A stretch of 64,000 bases of DNA. Source: Paenibacillus sp. JZ16 (GTDB lineage Bacteria; Bacillota; Bacilli; Paenibacillales; Paenibacillaceae). Position numbers and translations under genes: made by a program. Location of the stretch: NCBI RefSeq assembly GCF_015326965.1, contig NZ_CP017659.1, forward strand, positions 806,001 to 870,000, read 5' to 3'. The notes under the pieces are model-generated. The model saw only the letters and a list, made by a program, of their open reading frames with translations. It made no database searches and had not been told where the DNA came from. Below are positions 24,569 to 35,520 of this stretch, piece by piece (position 1 is the first letter of the stretch; each line of letters begins with the position of its first letter).

Positions 24569-26862
24569 GCGATGATTTCCCCTTTCATTTTAAGCGCTTC
24601 ATCATGTTTGCGAACGAGCTCCCGGTAGACGCCCTCCATCGCCATCAGCTGGTCATGCGTGCCCGCTTCAACGACAGCGCCCTTGTCCATCACGACCAGA
24701 TAATCGGCTTGCCTTAGCGTGGACAGCCGGTGGGCGATCGCGATCGTGGTCCTTCCTTTGACGAGCGAATCAAGCGACTTCTGGATTTGCAGCTCCGTCT
24801 CGGTATCGAGCGAAGCGGTTGCCTCGTCGAGAATGAGCACCTTCGGGTTGTGCAGCACGGCCCGCGCGATCGACAGCCGCTGCTTCTCCCCGCCGGACAA
24901 GCTGTAGCCGCCGGAGCCGATCTCCGTATCGTAGCCGTCCGGCAGCTTTTGAATGAAATCGTGCGCGTTCGCGATTTTGGCTGCATGCAGAATGTCTTCC
25001 ATCCGGCAATCGGGATCGGCGTACGCGATATTTTCTGCGATGCTGCCAGTAAAAATATAGATATCCTGAGAGACGATGCCGATATGACGACGCAGTGAAG
25101 CAACCGAAAGCTCCTTGACATTGACGCCGTCGATCCGGATCTCTCCCGCGGTTACGTCGTACAATCGTGACACGAGATTGACCAGCGTCGACTTCCCAGC
25201 CCCTGAATGGCCGACGACGCCGATCATTTGCCCGGGTCTCGCGCGCAGGGACACCTGCTTCAAAATCGGTTTGTTCGGCTCATAGCCGAACGAAACGTTG
25301 TCGATCTCGATGTCGCCTTTCATTGTCACTAATGAAACGGCTCCGGGACGCTCCGCTACGCTAGGTACGGCGTCCTGGATCTCGAAGATACGCTGCGCAG
25401 CCGCCATGCAATTGGACCACCAGCCGATAATATTATTCATGAACTGAATCGGCCCGTACAGCATCATCATATAGTTGACGAACGTAAGCACTGAGCCAAA
25501 AGACATCCGGCCTTGCATCACGTACCAACCGCCGAACGCCCAGATCAATATTCCGCCCGCCTGCGTTAGAAAATTGAGAATCGGAAACACGGTTCCGCTC
25601 CATTTATTAAAGCGCTGCTCGGCTCCGGAGAATGCATCGTTTGCCTGCTGAAAGCGGCCGATCTCTACCTGTTCTTTACCGAATGCCTTGACGACCCGCG
25701 AGCCGCGAACCGAATCGCTGATGATCGAATTCAGAGCGCTTACCTTGCGGTGCCTCCGCCATGACAAGCGCCACAGCTTCGGAAACGCAGTCCGGACAAG
25801 CCAGAAGACCAGCGGCATCGGCAGCAGGCAGATCAGCGTAAGCCGCCAATCCATCCACAGGAGCACGGCAATGATGCCGATGATATTCATCGCATTCACG
25901 ATGAAGTAGGAGAGCCCGTCGACGAAAAAATATTGCAATTCCTGTGCATCGTTGTTCACGCGAGTCATAAGATGGCCGGTCTGCCTGCGCATAAAAAAAT
26001 CGAGCGACAACCGCTGTAACGAGGTAAATACCGCCGCTTTCAAATCGAAGGCAACCTTTGCCGCCAGCTTTGCGATGATGGTGCCGAACAAGATGCCGAA
26101 CAACAGCGACAGCGTTCGGAATGCGAGAATGATCACGATGACCAGACCGATCCGCCCCGCAAAAGCGCCATTGCCGGCAAGCGCCTGGTCAAACAGCACG
26201 GTGCCCTGGAAATAAGGAATGACGAGACCGGTCGCCGAGTTCAGCAGCATAAACAACACGATAAAAAAGATGGACAGCCTATACTTGCCCGCAAATGACA
26301 GCAAACGTGCGAATACCGCATGCCTCTTCATGCATTTCGGACAGAATGGCCTGCCTTCTTCGGGGTACATCAATCCGCATGTCGGGCATGAGACCCCGTC
26401 CGATTTTCCGTCAATTTCGAAGGCTTCAAACGGCTCGTTGTTCTTCAATTTATCGAAGGCTTGCGCAAACCGGACGGCCTGATTCATATGGCCGCTTGTG
26501 AATGCACCGATCACTCGCTCCTCCTTCTCCTTGGCAACAACCATGCCGGAAGCGACCAGATTAACGATGGTCACGGCTTCGAGCCGTTCGAGGGGAATGC
26601 GTTCCCAAGCCCAATCGCCGGAACCCTCTTGCTCCGGCTTGCCGGCAGCTTTGCACCGGCCGGCTGCATAACCCGAAAACGTCTTCTCCTTCGTAACGCC
26701 GCTGCCGCGAAAGATGTGGAGGTGTTTTCGGGACAATACGAGATAGCTTTCTGAAAAACCGCCGTCCGGCAGCCGGTCACACTCCATCCCGTGCAGGAGA
26801 TCAGCAGCTTTTATACCGTTTTGGTCCAAAATGGACACAATGTCCTTCGGCAATAACGTCAT
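24565..26862 (-). CDS. ABC exporter (fused membrane and ATPase) with PH-like N-terminal domain and zinc ribbon
   Basis: The protein has about 765 residues. The N-terminal domain (~1-150) includes ESYLVLSRKHLHIFRG and looks like a PH-type beta domain. A zinc ribbon CPTCGLMYPEEGRPFCPKC (~160-180) precedes six membrane helices. The ATPase has Walker A VVGHSGAGKST, signature LSGGEKQRLSIARAV, Walker B VLILDEATASLD and H-loop IAHRLST. The start MTLLPKDIVSIL at 26862 has GAAAGGG upstream. It shares the overall plan (extra domain, ribbon, exporter) with the protein at 21804-24017, so the two probably form one transporter. It lies 69 bases after the esterase gene in the xylan operon. Confidence 0.9.
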   Translation of the reverse strand: MTLLPKDIVSILDQNGIKAADLLHGMECDRLPDGGFSESYLVLSRKHLHIFRGSGVTKEKTFSGYAAGRCKAAGKPEQEGSGDWAWERIPLERLEAVTIVNLVASGMVVAKEKEERVIGAFTSGHMNQAVRFAQAFDKLKNNEPFEAFEIDGKSDGVSCPTCGLMYPEEGRPFCPKCMKRHAVFARLLSFAGKYRLSIFFIVLFMLLNSATGLVIPYFQGTVLFDQALAGNGAFAGRIGLVIVIILAFRTLSLLFGILFGTIIAKLAAKVAFDLKAAVFTSLQRLSLDFFMRRQTGHLMTRVNNDAQELQYFFVDGLSYFIVNAMNIIGIIAVLLWMDWRLTLICLLPMPLVFWLVRTAFPKLWRLSWRRHRKVSALNSIISDSVRGSRVVKAFGKEQVEIGRFQQANDAFSGAEQRFNKWSGTVFPILNFLTQAGGILIWAFGGWYVMQGRMSFGSVLTFVNYMMMLYGPIQFMNNIIGWWSNCMAAAQRIFEIQDAVPSVAERPGAVSLVTMKGDIEIDNVSFGYEPNKPILKQVSLRARPGQMIGVVGHSGAGKSTLVNLVSRLYDVTAGEIRIDGVNVKELSVASLRRHIGIVSQDIYIFTGSIAENIAYADPDCRMEDILHAAKIANAHDFIQKLPDGYDTEIGSGGYSLSGGEKQRLSIARAVLHNPKVLILDEATASLDTETELQIQKSLDSLVKGRTTIAIAHRLSTLRQADYLVVMDKGAVVEAGTHDQLMAMEGVYRELVRKHDEALKMKGEIIA

Positions 26863-26931
26863 GATTTTACCCTTTCGTTTTTGGCTGAAAGTAAAAAGCC
26901 CGGCCAACATGGCGCAAGGCTTCCTTCAACA

Positions 26932-27774
<843 letters not shown>

Positions 27775-27789
27775 CTATCTAATGCAATT

Positions 27790-29532
27790 TTATGGGACGT
27801 AACCGAAGCCCAGGATCGTAAATCGCTTATCCTCGTGGCCTTCCGCCATCTGGATCTCTACCGCATGTTCTCCTGACTTCGACTCATTGTACAAAATCAC
27901 GGCGCTGCAGTGCGTCCAATTGACTTCATGCGGATCGGCGGTCTTCTTCAGCTTCCCGTCTACCCATATCTTCGCGGTCCCGAATGCCCGGCTTCCCGAA
28001 TCTTTATAAACAAGGATAAGACGCTTGCTCTGGATAGTCATCTTAAAGCTGTGCTCGCCGGAATCGGCCGTATGCATCCAGTTGTGCGGAAATTGCGGCG
28101 TCCCGTATGCATGATCGTCCAGCTCCGCCATTTGCAGATCCGTGTCGGTGTCCGAAAAACCGCCAGGATCAATGCGGGCGATGCGATCGCCATTCCTGCG
28201 ATCGAGCAGCTTCGTTAAAGCGAAGTCATTTCCGATCAGCGGAGGCTGTTCATCCGTCAGGTCCTCCTCGTCGAGGGAGGAACGATCGGTTACTTCGAAT
28301 AACCAGTCCAAACAATCGGCCATCACCCGATGGCCAGCATTGGTTGGATGATAAATGTCGTAGAAAAACTGTCTTTTCGTAATCACGTTCCCTTGCTCCT
28401 TGGTCCATCGGAACTGCTCCGTGACCGCATCCTTCACGCTGACCATCGGAAGATTGTAATGCCAACCGACCGGGGCCAGACGGTCTTGAAGATTCCAGTC
28501 GTTCACGAATACGCTGAACAGCAAAATCACCGCGGGTTTGTGATCGGCGCAAAGAGCCTTGAGTACCAGGCTCTCGTAACAATTTCCTTTCGTTTCGTCG
28601 CCTGCGTCGTTGACGGCAAACTCAACGATCACGATATCCGGCCGTACCTCCCCTTCTCGAAGCACATCCCGCTCATAGCGGACGATGCCGAGCTCCGACG
28701 GCGTACCGCCTACGCCAGCTTTGACAAGACGAATCGGGCTGTCGCCGGCGGGTGCAAATCTTCGCTTGAACAGGTCATAGGATTGGTATGCGTAGCATTG
28801 GGAATGGAGAGGGACAGCGCCGGCCCCTTGGGTAATGGAACCGCCGATGTAGGCGATGGTTACGGGCTCGCCCCGCTTCGCTTTTTCGATTGCCGCCTTT
28901 AATCGTTTGTTATGACCCGGGCTTATGAGCGATTTCTTAATCATGTCTTGATATGCTTGTGATTCCACATCGACCGGGGGGTCGACTGCAGCCTCGGGGA
29001 TTTGGTAACCGTCACGAAGATAGAATACGATGCTGACCGTTGCCAACACGCCCTCTCGTTCAAACTCGAAGACGAATTTGCCTGGAACATCGTCATCCGG
29101 ATATCGATCTTCGTCGTTATCCAGAACCAAGAGCGTTTCCGTGCCGTTCGCTCGACAGGTTATACTCTGCCGGGATCCCGTTTCGTATGGATTCGCATTT
29201 CCCCAATTCCAAAATGTGAACAGAACGCTCGATACGTCCCGTTCATGCGCATGAACGGATATTCCGATACTGTCCACCAGCCGGCGAAGACCCCTGCTGC
29301 TCTTTAGCAGCTCAAGAATGGCTTCATCCGTCACACCCCCGGTAAATCGGGCTTTATCGACGAGCTGACTCCCGTCCAGGTATATCTCTTGCGCGTACTT
29401 CCCATCGGGACGAGTCGTCGCTTCGATGATCGCCTCATACAGGATGTACAGTCCGCTGCGTTTGACTGCAGGATCCTGCGGCGCCACTGGACCTTCCGTT
29501 TCATTTCCCGCTGGCGTAAAATGGCCTGCCAT
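27790..29532 (-). CDS. SGNH/GDSL hydrolase, two-domain, probable carbohydrate esterase
   Basis: The protein has 580 residues. The first ~220 residues form a domain I do not recognise beyond a beta-rich prediction. The SGNH domain follows: nucleophile block IAYIGGSITQGAGAVP (Ser about 237), Gly block KAGVGGTPSE, Asn block VEFAVNDAGDE, and the Asp/His block YDIYHPTNAGH. A C-terminal beta-sandwich (~440-580) ends the protein. No signal peptide is seen. Context among xylanases suggests an acetyl-xylan-oligosaccharide esterase (inference). It is 48 bases after the GH5 gene in the operon. Confidence 0.82.
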   Translation of the reverse strand: MAGHFTPAGNETEGPVAPQDPAVKRSGLYILYEAIIEATTRPDGKYAQEIYLDGSQLVDKARFTGGVTDEAILELLKSSRGLRRLVDSIGISVHAHERDVSSVLFTFWNWGNANPYETGSRQSITCRANGTETLLVLDNDEDRYPDDDVPGKFVFEFEREGVLATVSIVFYLRDGYQIPEAAVDPPVDVESQAYQDMIKKSLISPGHNKRLKAAIEKAKRGEPVTIAYIGGSITQGAGAVPLHSQCYAYQSYDLFKRRFAPAGDSPIRLVKAGVGGTPSELGIVRYERDVLREGEVRPDIVIVEFAVNDAGDETKGNCYESLVLKALCADHKPAVILLFSVFVNDWNLQDRLAPVGWHYNLPMVSVKDAVTEQFRWTKEQGNVITKRQFFYDIYHPTNAGHRVMADCLDWLFEVTDRSSLDEEDLTDEQPPLIGNDFALTKLLDRRNGDRIARIDPGGFSDTDTDLQMAELDDHAYGTPQFPHNWMHTADSGEHSFKMTIQSKRLILVYKDSGSRAFGTAKIWVDGKLKKTADPHEVNWTHCSAVILYNESKSGEHAVEIQMAEGHEDKRFTILGFGYVP

Positions 29533-29579
29533 CGTTCTTCATCCTCCTCACCTTGCCGCTCTCCACCTGTACGGCAGCG

Positions 29580-31283
29580 TCAATTTACGTTGATCAACTG
29601 CCATTGCTGATGCAAATCCCCTCGATAAGGATTCTGCTGGAGCTTCGCTCCGTCCGCGGACGAACCATCCGCCACTTCGACGGCTTTATTGCTGTTCGCG
29701 TTAAGGATGCTCCAGTATCCGTTGCTTAGCTTGATCAGGCGGAATCGCTGTGCTTGATTCCCATAATCCTGCATGAGCTGTATTGCTTCCCCGTTGTTTG
29801 TGGAACCGTTTCTAACATCCATCACCTTGCCGTCGCTCGAACTGACGCTGCGAAGCCGGTATACATTGTTGTATGCTCCCATATCGTCCGCAACCCATCG
29901 CTGGGCCGTGGCGTTATTGTCCGGCCATTGCTGCAGCTGCAGCGAATTGCTGTTTTGTCCGCCCGGGACGTCGATCACCTTCCCTGAGGCACGGTTCACG
30001 ATTTTATAGGTTTCTCCCGATAAAATACCGTTCCATATGCCGTTCCATGGATGAAGCTGCGCACGTTCGTAATACCATTCGAAGATGAAGCGGGCCATGC
30101 CGTCCCGTGCCGGATCACCGTCGAAGAGCAGCCCTGCCGTCGGATCGGCAAACGTGCTTCTTGCCCCCGGCTGCAGAAGAAAACCGTTCATGTGGACCGC
30201 GATGCTGACGTTCCCGGCTGCCGTAAATATGGCTTTGGTGTTTTTGCCAAAGCCTTCATTCGAGCCGTTGAACAGCTCCCAGTACTCCGAGTCTCCCGGC
30301 AGCCGTTTGAACCAGGTCGTTTCCGTAATATTGATCGGATAATTGTCCGCGCAAGGCTTAATGTTGGTATCCCATTGCTGCTGGAGTATCGAGCCGTTAT
30401 CCTTTGCTCCATAGCCCGGGTACCAATGCACGGCATATCCGAAGTTGTTCAGCGGATCGGTTAGCGGACGCGTGGCGCATAACTGATAATATTGATCCCA
30501 TCCAAGGCCGGCGGCCCATATCACGTTATCTGCCCCTTGACTGCGGATCGTGGAAATGATGGAATTTTGAAAATTGCGCAGCGAGTCCCAAAACGCCGGA
30601 AATTCGGGATCGGACGGGTGTCCTCCCCAGCGACCGTTCGCATAAGACAGCACCGGTTCATTGATGATCTCGAACATGACGTTGTCCGCGCTTTTGATCG
30701 CAGGTTGTGCCGCAAGATATCCCCAGATTTGATTGAATTTCTCGAGATTGGCTTGCGTCGTTGCCTGATTATCCTGGAGCGTGAAGTCGAGGCCTAGCGT
30801 TACGTAGATTCCCTTGGTCTTGGCATACTGGATATAAGGCACGACGACGTTCTGCGTAAAGGACTGGAGACCGGCAAAATTATACGTTCCGGCCGCCACG
30901 TCCCCCATGTCTTCACGGTCGATAAAGAGCCTGACCTGGTTCATATACCAGCCGTGACTGTTGCCGTACTTCGGAGAGGTATCGGAAAATGTGTCGGTAA
31001 TATCCTTTAAATACGCCAAAATGGCAGCATGGCGATTCCCACCGCTCCGGTTCAGGTAGTGATCGCTTCCCTGATACGTCCAATACGAGCCCCCGGGCTG
31101 GTGCCACCCGCTGAGGACAACGGGCTGCCCCTCGCTGTTTACCAGCTGATTGCCGCTGACGCGAAGCTTGGACATCGGCATGCCCGACCATGCGTCGGCC
31201 GCGCCATTATGGAGCTCCAGCATTGCCGGCAGCAGGAGCAGCACGGCCAATAGCAGCTTTAGCGTCCATCCTGTTTTTTTCAT
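29580..31283 (-). CDS. Secreted GH5-type hydrolase with C-terminal ricin-type lectin domain
   Basis: The protein has 567 residues. A signal peptide (MKKTGWTLKLLLAVLLLLPA, cleavage near ADA at ~30) is followed by a GH5-like barrel with acid/base Glu in MFEIINEPVL (about 209) and nucleophile Glu in NITETTW (about 321). The C-terminal ~135 residues are a ricin-B/CBM13-type trefoil with QQWPDNNATAQRW, QDYGNQAQRFRL and DLHQQWQL repeats. It is probably a secreted endo-acting beta-glycanase that binds xylan or arabinoxylan through the lectin domain. The exact GH5 subfamily cannot be assigned by eye. It lies 36 bases after the GH43 gene. Confidence 0.88.
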   Translation of the reverse strand: MKKTGWTLKLLLAVLLLLPAMLELHNGAADAWSGMPMSKLRVSGNQLVNSEGQPVVLSGWHQPGGSYWTYQGSDHYLNRSGGNRHAAILAYLKDITDTFSDTSPKYGNSHGWYMNQVRLFIDREDMGDVAAGTYNFAGLQSFTQNVVVPYIQYAKTKGIYVTLGLDFTLQDNQATTQANLEKFNQIWGYLAAQPAIKSADNVMFEIINEPVLSYANGRWGGHPSDPEFPAFWDSLRNFQNSIISTIRSQGADNVIWAAGLGWDQYYQLCATRPLTDPLNNFGYAVHWYPGYGAKDNGSILQQQWDTNIKPCADNYPINITETTWFKRLPGDSEYWELFNGSNEGFGKNTKAIFTAAGNVSIAVHMNGFLLQPGARSTFADPTAGLLFDGDPARDGMARFIFEWYYERAQLHPWNGIWNGILSGETYKIVNRASGKVIDVPGGQNSNSLQLQQWPDNNATAQRWVADDMGAYNNVYRLRSVSSSDGKVMDVRNGSTNNGEAIQLMQDYGNQAQRFRLIKLSNGYWSILNANSNKAVEVADGSSADGAKLQQNPYRGDLHQQWQLINVN

Positions 31284-31319
31284 ACATCGATCAGCTCCTC
31301 TTCTCTTCGGTTACGCGCT

Positions 31320-32843
31320 CTAACGCTCGGCTTTTTCGTAACGAAAATAATCGAAGTCGGCATGGCCGCCGGTTTGCCTGGTCGCATAATAATAAAGCCC
31401 GATGCGATAACCCATAAAATGATCCAAGGTATACCGCATGTTCAGCTCACCGCCGATCGGCATCCAATCAGCCCCGTCGACAGAATAATGAAAGGAGGCC
31501 ACATCTTTGCTGTTCTCAAAATCAAAATCAATTCTCAAATGTACTTCCCTGCCGCGGTACCGAACCGTTTCCAGCTCCTTCTCCCTGCCGTCCCCATCGT
31601 TCACGCTCATCGCTATGAACTTGTCGCCGTTCTCCGCGACCTTGACGCCGACGGTGCCGAAATGGCTTTGCAGGGCAACAATCCCTGCATGATCGCCGGG
31701 CTTCATATGCCCCGTGTCCAATAAGACAGTCCCCGTGCATGCCGGCCCTTCCGTGCGCTGCGTCAGCGTATTCCGGGCCTGCAGCACGCCCGCCGGTGCC
31801 AGGCTTCCTGTTGTCAGCCTTAGGAAACCGGGACGTTCGGTCACGGACCATAACCGATAATCCGGGTTGTGGTTCCATTGCCAATTCAGAGCCAGCTTAT
31901 TCGATTCGTATTCGAATTCATCGCTGATCACGAGCGGCTTCGCAACGGCTTGCGGCAAGTCGACCTCAAACCGTTCAGGCACCTTGCCTCCGATGCCGAA
32001 GACGGGCCAATCCTCCTCCCAGGCTACCGGGACCAGGCAAGGGATTCTCCCGACGGCATCATGATCCTGGAACAGCATCGCGTACCACTTGCCATCCGGC
32101 GTATCGAACATCCCGCCTTGGGCGATTCCCTTGTTATGGTAGCCGAGATCGTCATCCAATACGATTTTTCGTTCATAAGGGCCCAGCAATTCCCGTGACC
32201 GGTAACAGATTTGTCTGCGCCGGCCGCTGCCGAACCCTGCCTTCGGCCATTCAATGAACAGCAAATAATAGTAACCGTTGATTCGATAGGCATGGCAGCC
32301 TTCGCAGCGCAAGCCGATGCCCTCCGTTTCCGTTTCAAAGAGCCGTTGGTGAATTCCGTTCGGCATAAGGGCGTCTGCATCGGCGGTCAGCTCGGTGATG
32401 TAAATGTCCCCGTTGCCGTAGATCACGAATACCCGGTCATTCTCAAAAAGCAGGCCCGGATCATGCCGCAGTCCATCAATGACGGATCTTTGCCACGGCC
32501 CCTGAATGACATCGTCCGTGCGGTACACATAAAACCGTCCGGTATCGTTGCTGGAAAAGCAAACATAAAATTTCCCCCGATAATGGCGGAGGCTGGCCGC
32601 CCAAGAACCTTGCCCGTAGATATTGCTGCCGCCTTCCAGACGATGGGCCTCGTTGTCTTCGAACGTATCGTATACGTAACCAACGATCTCCCAATGCATC
32701 AAATCCTCGGACCTCATGATCGGACAGCCCGGCATGGAATGCATGCTGGTGCTGACCATATAATAGACGTCCCCTACCCGGATGGCATCCACATCCGGCA
32801 CGTCCGCCCAAATGACCGGATTCTTGACCTGCGTCTTGTTCAT
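31320..32843 (-). CDS. Family 43 glycoside hydrolase, beta-xylosidase / arabinofuranosidase
   Basis: The protein has 507 residues and no signal peptide. The GH43 propeller begins NPVIWADVPDVDAIRVGDVY, where an Asp is the general base. The acid Glu is in GLRCEGCHAYRINGYYYLL. A C-terminal beta-sandwich (~320-507, with the SFHYSVDGADW block typical of such domains) completes the fold, as in intracellular GH43 beta-xylosidases. It should release xylose or arabinose from imported oligosaccharides. The start 32843 (MNKTQVKNPV) has AAAGGAG ten bases upstream. Confidence 0.9.
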   Translation of the reverse strand: MNKTQVKNPVIWADVPDVDAIRVGDVYYMVSTSMHSMPGCPIMRSEDLMHWEIVGYVYDTFEDNEAHRLEGGSNIYGQGSWAASLRHYRGKFYVCFSSNDTGRFYVYRTDDVIQGPWQRSVIDGLRHDPGLLFENDRVFVIYGNGDIYITELTADADALMPNGIHQRLFETETEGIGLRCEGCHAYRINGYYYLLFIEWPKAGFGSGRRRQICYRSRELLGPYERKIVLDDDLGYHNKGIAQGGMFDTPDGKWYAMLFQDHDAVGRIPCLVPVAWEEDWPVFGIGGKVPERFEVDLPQAVAKPLVISDEFEYESNKLALNWQWNHNPDYRLWSVTERPGFLRLTTGSLAPAGVLQARNTLTQRTEGPACTGTVLLDTGHMKPGDHAGIVALQSHFGTVGVKVAENGDKFIAMSVNDGDGREKELETVRYRGREVHLRIDFDFENSKDVASFHYSVDGADWMPIGGELNMRYTLDHFMGYRIGLYYYATRQTGGHADFDYFRYEKAER

Positions 32844-32887
32844 CTGATGAATTCTCCTTTCAACCAATGGCGACAGCTGGAAACGAC

Positions 32888-33928
32888 TTACGAACGTACA
32901 TCCTGGAATGTTCTTTCAGGCTCAGCTTCCTTGAGCAGATTCCAATAGGATTCCTTCGGAAGATGATTCTCGTCAAAGACGAACGGCCAATTTTTACGGC
33001 CCCTTACCGGAAAATGATCCAGCCAGGTATAATCGTCCGCCGCTCCCCAGAAGGTCACGGAAGCGATGCTGCCGCTGTACTCCTTAAGCAGCCGGAACAA
33101 TTGCCCGTAACGCTCCGCCTGGCGCTCAAGCATTTCTGCCGTCGGCGCCGCCAGATCGGTCCGCTTATCCTCATGCGCAAACACGGATACGTCAAGCTCC
33201 GTTACATGCAGTAACATGCCGAGGCTTGCATATCTCTCGATTGCCCTGCGGATATCGTCAAGAGACGGAAACTCCAAATTCCAGTGGGCCTGAAGCCCGA
33301 CGCCGTGAATCGGCACATCCTGCTCCTTTAACGATTTAAGGAGCGTGTAAATCTTCTCCCGCTTCTCGGGCACGGATTCGTTGTAATCGTTATAAAACAG
33401 CAGCGCTTGCGGATCTGCCTCGTGCGCGTATTCGAAAGCCTTTGCGATAAAATCCTCCCCGATCGACGCGAGCCACGGGGAGGAACGAAGCAGATCGCTT
33501 CCACTGTCGGCAACGGCTTCGTTTACGACATCCCAAGCATAGATATCTCCGCGATAACGGCCAACGACCTCATCGATGTGCGATTTCATCCGAGCAAGCA
33601 GCAGCTCGCGGCCGGCTGTCCGGCCGGAACTGTCTTGAAACACCCATTCCGGCGTCTGATTATGCCATACGAGGGTATGTCCTCTCACCGACATTCCGTT
33701 CGATTTGGCAAACGATACGATCTGGTCGGCTTGCTCGAATGTATACACCTCTTCCGATGGGTGCAATCGCTCGAATTTCATTTCATTTTCTGCCGTAACG
33801 CTGTTGAAGTGGTGTGCCAATAAATCCTTTTGGGTCACCATCGTGATCGGATTCACGGCAGCTCCGATCTTGAAACTATTGCCGTAAGCTTCATGGAGCT
33901 TGGGCAGCCGTTCCATGCTTCTTCTCAT
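32888..33928 (-). CDS. Intracellular GH10 xylanase
   Basis: The protein has about 346 residues, a single GH10 barrel without signal peptide. Substrate-binding motifs FNSVTAENEMKFE and GHTLVWHNQTPEWV are intact. The acid/base Glu is in AWDVVNEAVAD and the nucleophile in LLHVTELDVSVF. Such cytosolic xylanases cut imported xylo- and aldouronic oligosaccharides. Start ATG 33928 (MRRSMERLPK) has AAGGAGAG eight bases upstream. It follows the anchored GH10 gene by 99 bases. Confidence 0.93.
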   Translation of the reverse strand: MRRSMERLPKLHEAYGNSFKIGAAVNPITMVTQKDLLAHHFNSVTAENEMKFERLHPSEEVYTFEQADQIVSFAKSNGMSVRGHTLVWHNQTPEWVFQDSSGRTAGRELLLARMKSHIDEVVGRYRGDIYAWDVVNEAVADSGSDLLRSSPWLASIGEDFIAKAFEYAHEADPQALLFYNDYNESVPEKREKIYTLLKSLKEQDVPIHGVGLQAHWNLEFPSLDDIRRAIERYASLGMLLHVTELDVSVFAHEDKRTDLAAPTAEMLERQAERYGQLFRLLKEYSGSIASVTFWGAADDYTWLDHFPVRGRKNWPFVFDENHLPKESYWNLLKEAEPERTFQDVRS

Positions 33929-34027
33929 CACTCGGTCTCTCCTTATCAACGTTATTTCGTAAGCGACTTAAAGCTATGGGCATTAAATCCATAAATGTTA
34001 GCCCGGCTATACGGAGATGTCCGTTTA

Positions 34028-35332
34028 TCACTCCGTCCTTGCCGCCTTAACAACAGCCCAAAACGCCGGTTTGGGCTGATGCTGTCGGTCGAACAGCAAA
34101 GGCGCATTGGTACGTGCGACCGGAAAACCATGAAGCCAGGTATGGTCGTCGGAGATGCCCCAAAAAACGACGCCGCTGAGGATGTCCTTGTTTTGACGGA
34201 ATGCCTTGAACAACTCGCCATACCGATCGGCTTGCAGGTTCAGGATTTCATGCGGAAGATCTTGGCCGTAATCACTGCGGTCATTCCACGCATAAATGCT
34301 CATATCGAGCTCGGTGACAAGATTGTCGAGGCCCAGCTCCGCGAATTTTCGCATCGAGGCGATGATGGAATCCACCGATGGACCATAAATGTCAATATGC
34401 GTCTGATGTCCAACCCCGTCGATCGGAACACCTTGCTCCAGCAAATCTTTCACCAGCTGAAACAAAAGGTCCCTTTTCACAGGGTTATCCGTGCCGTAAT
34501 CGTTAATATATAGCTTTGCTTCGGGTCCTCCGGCTTCCCGAGCAGCTCGAAATGCCGTTGCGATGTAATCGGTACCGGCTATTTTATACCATTCGCTCGC
34601 GCGCATTCCGTCCGGATCCCCCGGTTCAATGACTTCATTCACTACGTCCCAAGACGTAATCTCGCCCTTATATCGGCCGACGATCGTCCTTACGTGGGTA
34701 TCCAGGCGTTCAAGCAGCAATTTTTTGTTCGCTTCCTGGCGCTTGGGATCTGTCTCATCCACCATCGGCTTGCCTTCCGCATCTTGGAAAAACCATGCCC
34801 CGACTTGGGTATGCCAGACCAGCGTGTGGAAACGGACCTGCATGTTGTTCTCCTTAGCAAATTCCACGATCCGGTCGGCATTTGTCCATATAAATTGGCC
34901 TTCCGACGGCTGGATCGCATCCGGCTTCATGACATTCTCCGCCACCAGCCAGCGGACATGCTTCTTCAGCAATTCCGATGTTGGACCGTTGGTCTGATTC
35001 GGTTCGATCGCGGCGCCGATCGGAAAATCCTCCTCAAAGAGTTCATGCAGCGAGGGAATATCTTGCGATGCGGACGGCTGTGCCTGCGGCTCAGTTGACG
35101 CCGTTTGATTAGTGCCGGCAGGGGGTTCGGCATTCAGTTTTCCGTTCGACGCATCCGAATCCCCTGTTATCTCCACTGCTCCTTCCTCCGGTTTTCCTGG
35201 GGCCTGACTTTCGGCGGGGGGCTTGTCACGGCTGCCCATTTGGGGCAGGATTAACAGGACAACGACGGACGCTGCTACCGCAGCTGCCACTGCCGTGGCC
35301 GCCCATCGGCCACGTTTAGGCATTCGAAGCAA
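34028..35332 (-). CDS. Membrane-anchored or secreted GH10 xylanase
   Basis: The protein has 434 residues. A short basic N-terminus and one hydrophobic helix (AATAVAAAVAASVVVLLILP, ~11-30) lack a lipobox and a clear cleavage site, so it is probably an uncleaved anchor. A Pro/Glu/Thr/Ser-rich linker (~35-90) leads to a GH10 barrel with acid/base Glu in SWDVVNEVIEP and nucleophile in LVTELDMSIY. AAAGGAGG lies seven bases before a TTG start at 35332, which is better placed than the ATG three codons later. It is the first gene of the xylan operon and is preceded by a promoter containing a cre. Confidence 0.92.
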   Translation of the reverse strand: MLRMPKRGRWAATAVAAAVAASVVVLLILPQMGSRDKPPAESQAPGKPEEGAVEITGDSDASNGKLNAEPPAGTNQTASTEPQAQPSASQDIPSLHELFEEDFPIGAAIEPNQTNGPTSELLKKHVRWLVAENVMKPDAIQPSEGQFIWTNADRIVEFAKENNMQVRFHTLVWHTQVGAWFFQDAEGKPMVDETDPKRQEANKKLLLERLDTHVRTIVGRYKGEITSWDVVNEVIEPGDPDGMRASEWYKIAGTDYIATAFRAAREAGGPEAKLYINDYGTDNPVKRDLLFQLVKDLLEQGVPIDGVGHQTHIDIYGPSVDSIIASMRKFAELGLDNLVTELDMSIYAWNDRSDYGQDLPHEILNLQADRYGELFKAFRQNKDILSGVVFWGISDDHTWLHGFPVARTNAPLLFDRQHQPKPAFWAVVKAARTE

Positions 35333-35408
35333 AGCATGACCTCCTTTCCACTTCGAGCAAGTGATAGGGATCCCGCTATGGGACCCGGCCCGAATAAATC
35401 ATAACTCC

Positions 35409-35437
35409 ATATTAGCGCTTACATTTTATTGAAACAA
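35409..35437 (-). promoter_or_regulatory. Promoter of the xylan operon with embedded cre
   Basis: On the minus strand, -35 TTGTTT (35432-35437) and -10 TAATAT (35409-35414) are 17 bases apart. The cre TGTAAGCGCTAATA (35410-35423) matches 13 of 14 consensus positions and covers the -10 and the 3' half of the spacer, so CcpA binding would block the promoter directly. Confidence 0.75.
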
Positions 35438-35520
35438 CCTGCCAAATTTGGGATCGTTCACCCGTCCAATCTCGGGTTGCCAATGTTTCTTCCGCGTACA
35501 CAGGCCCCTTATATTTCTAT

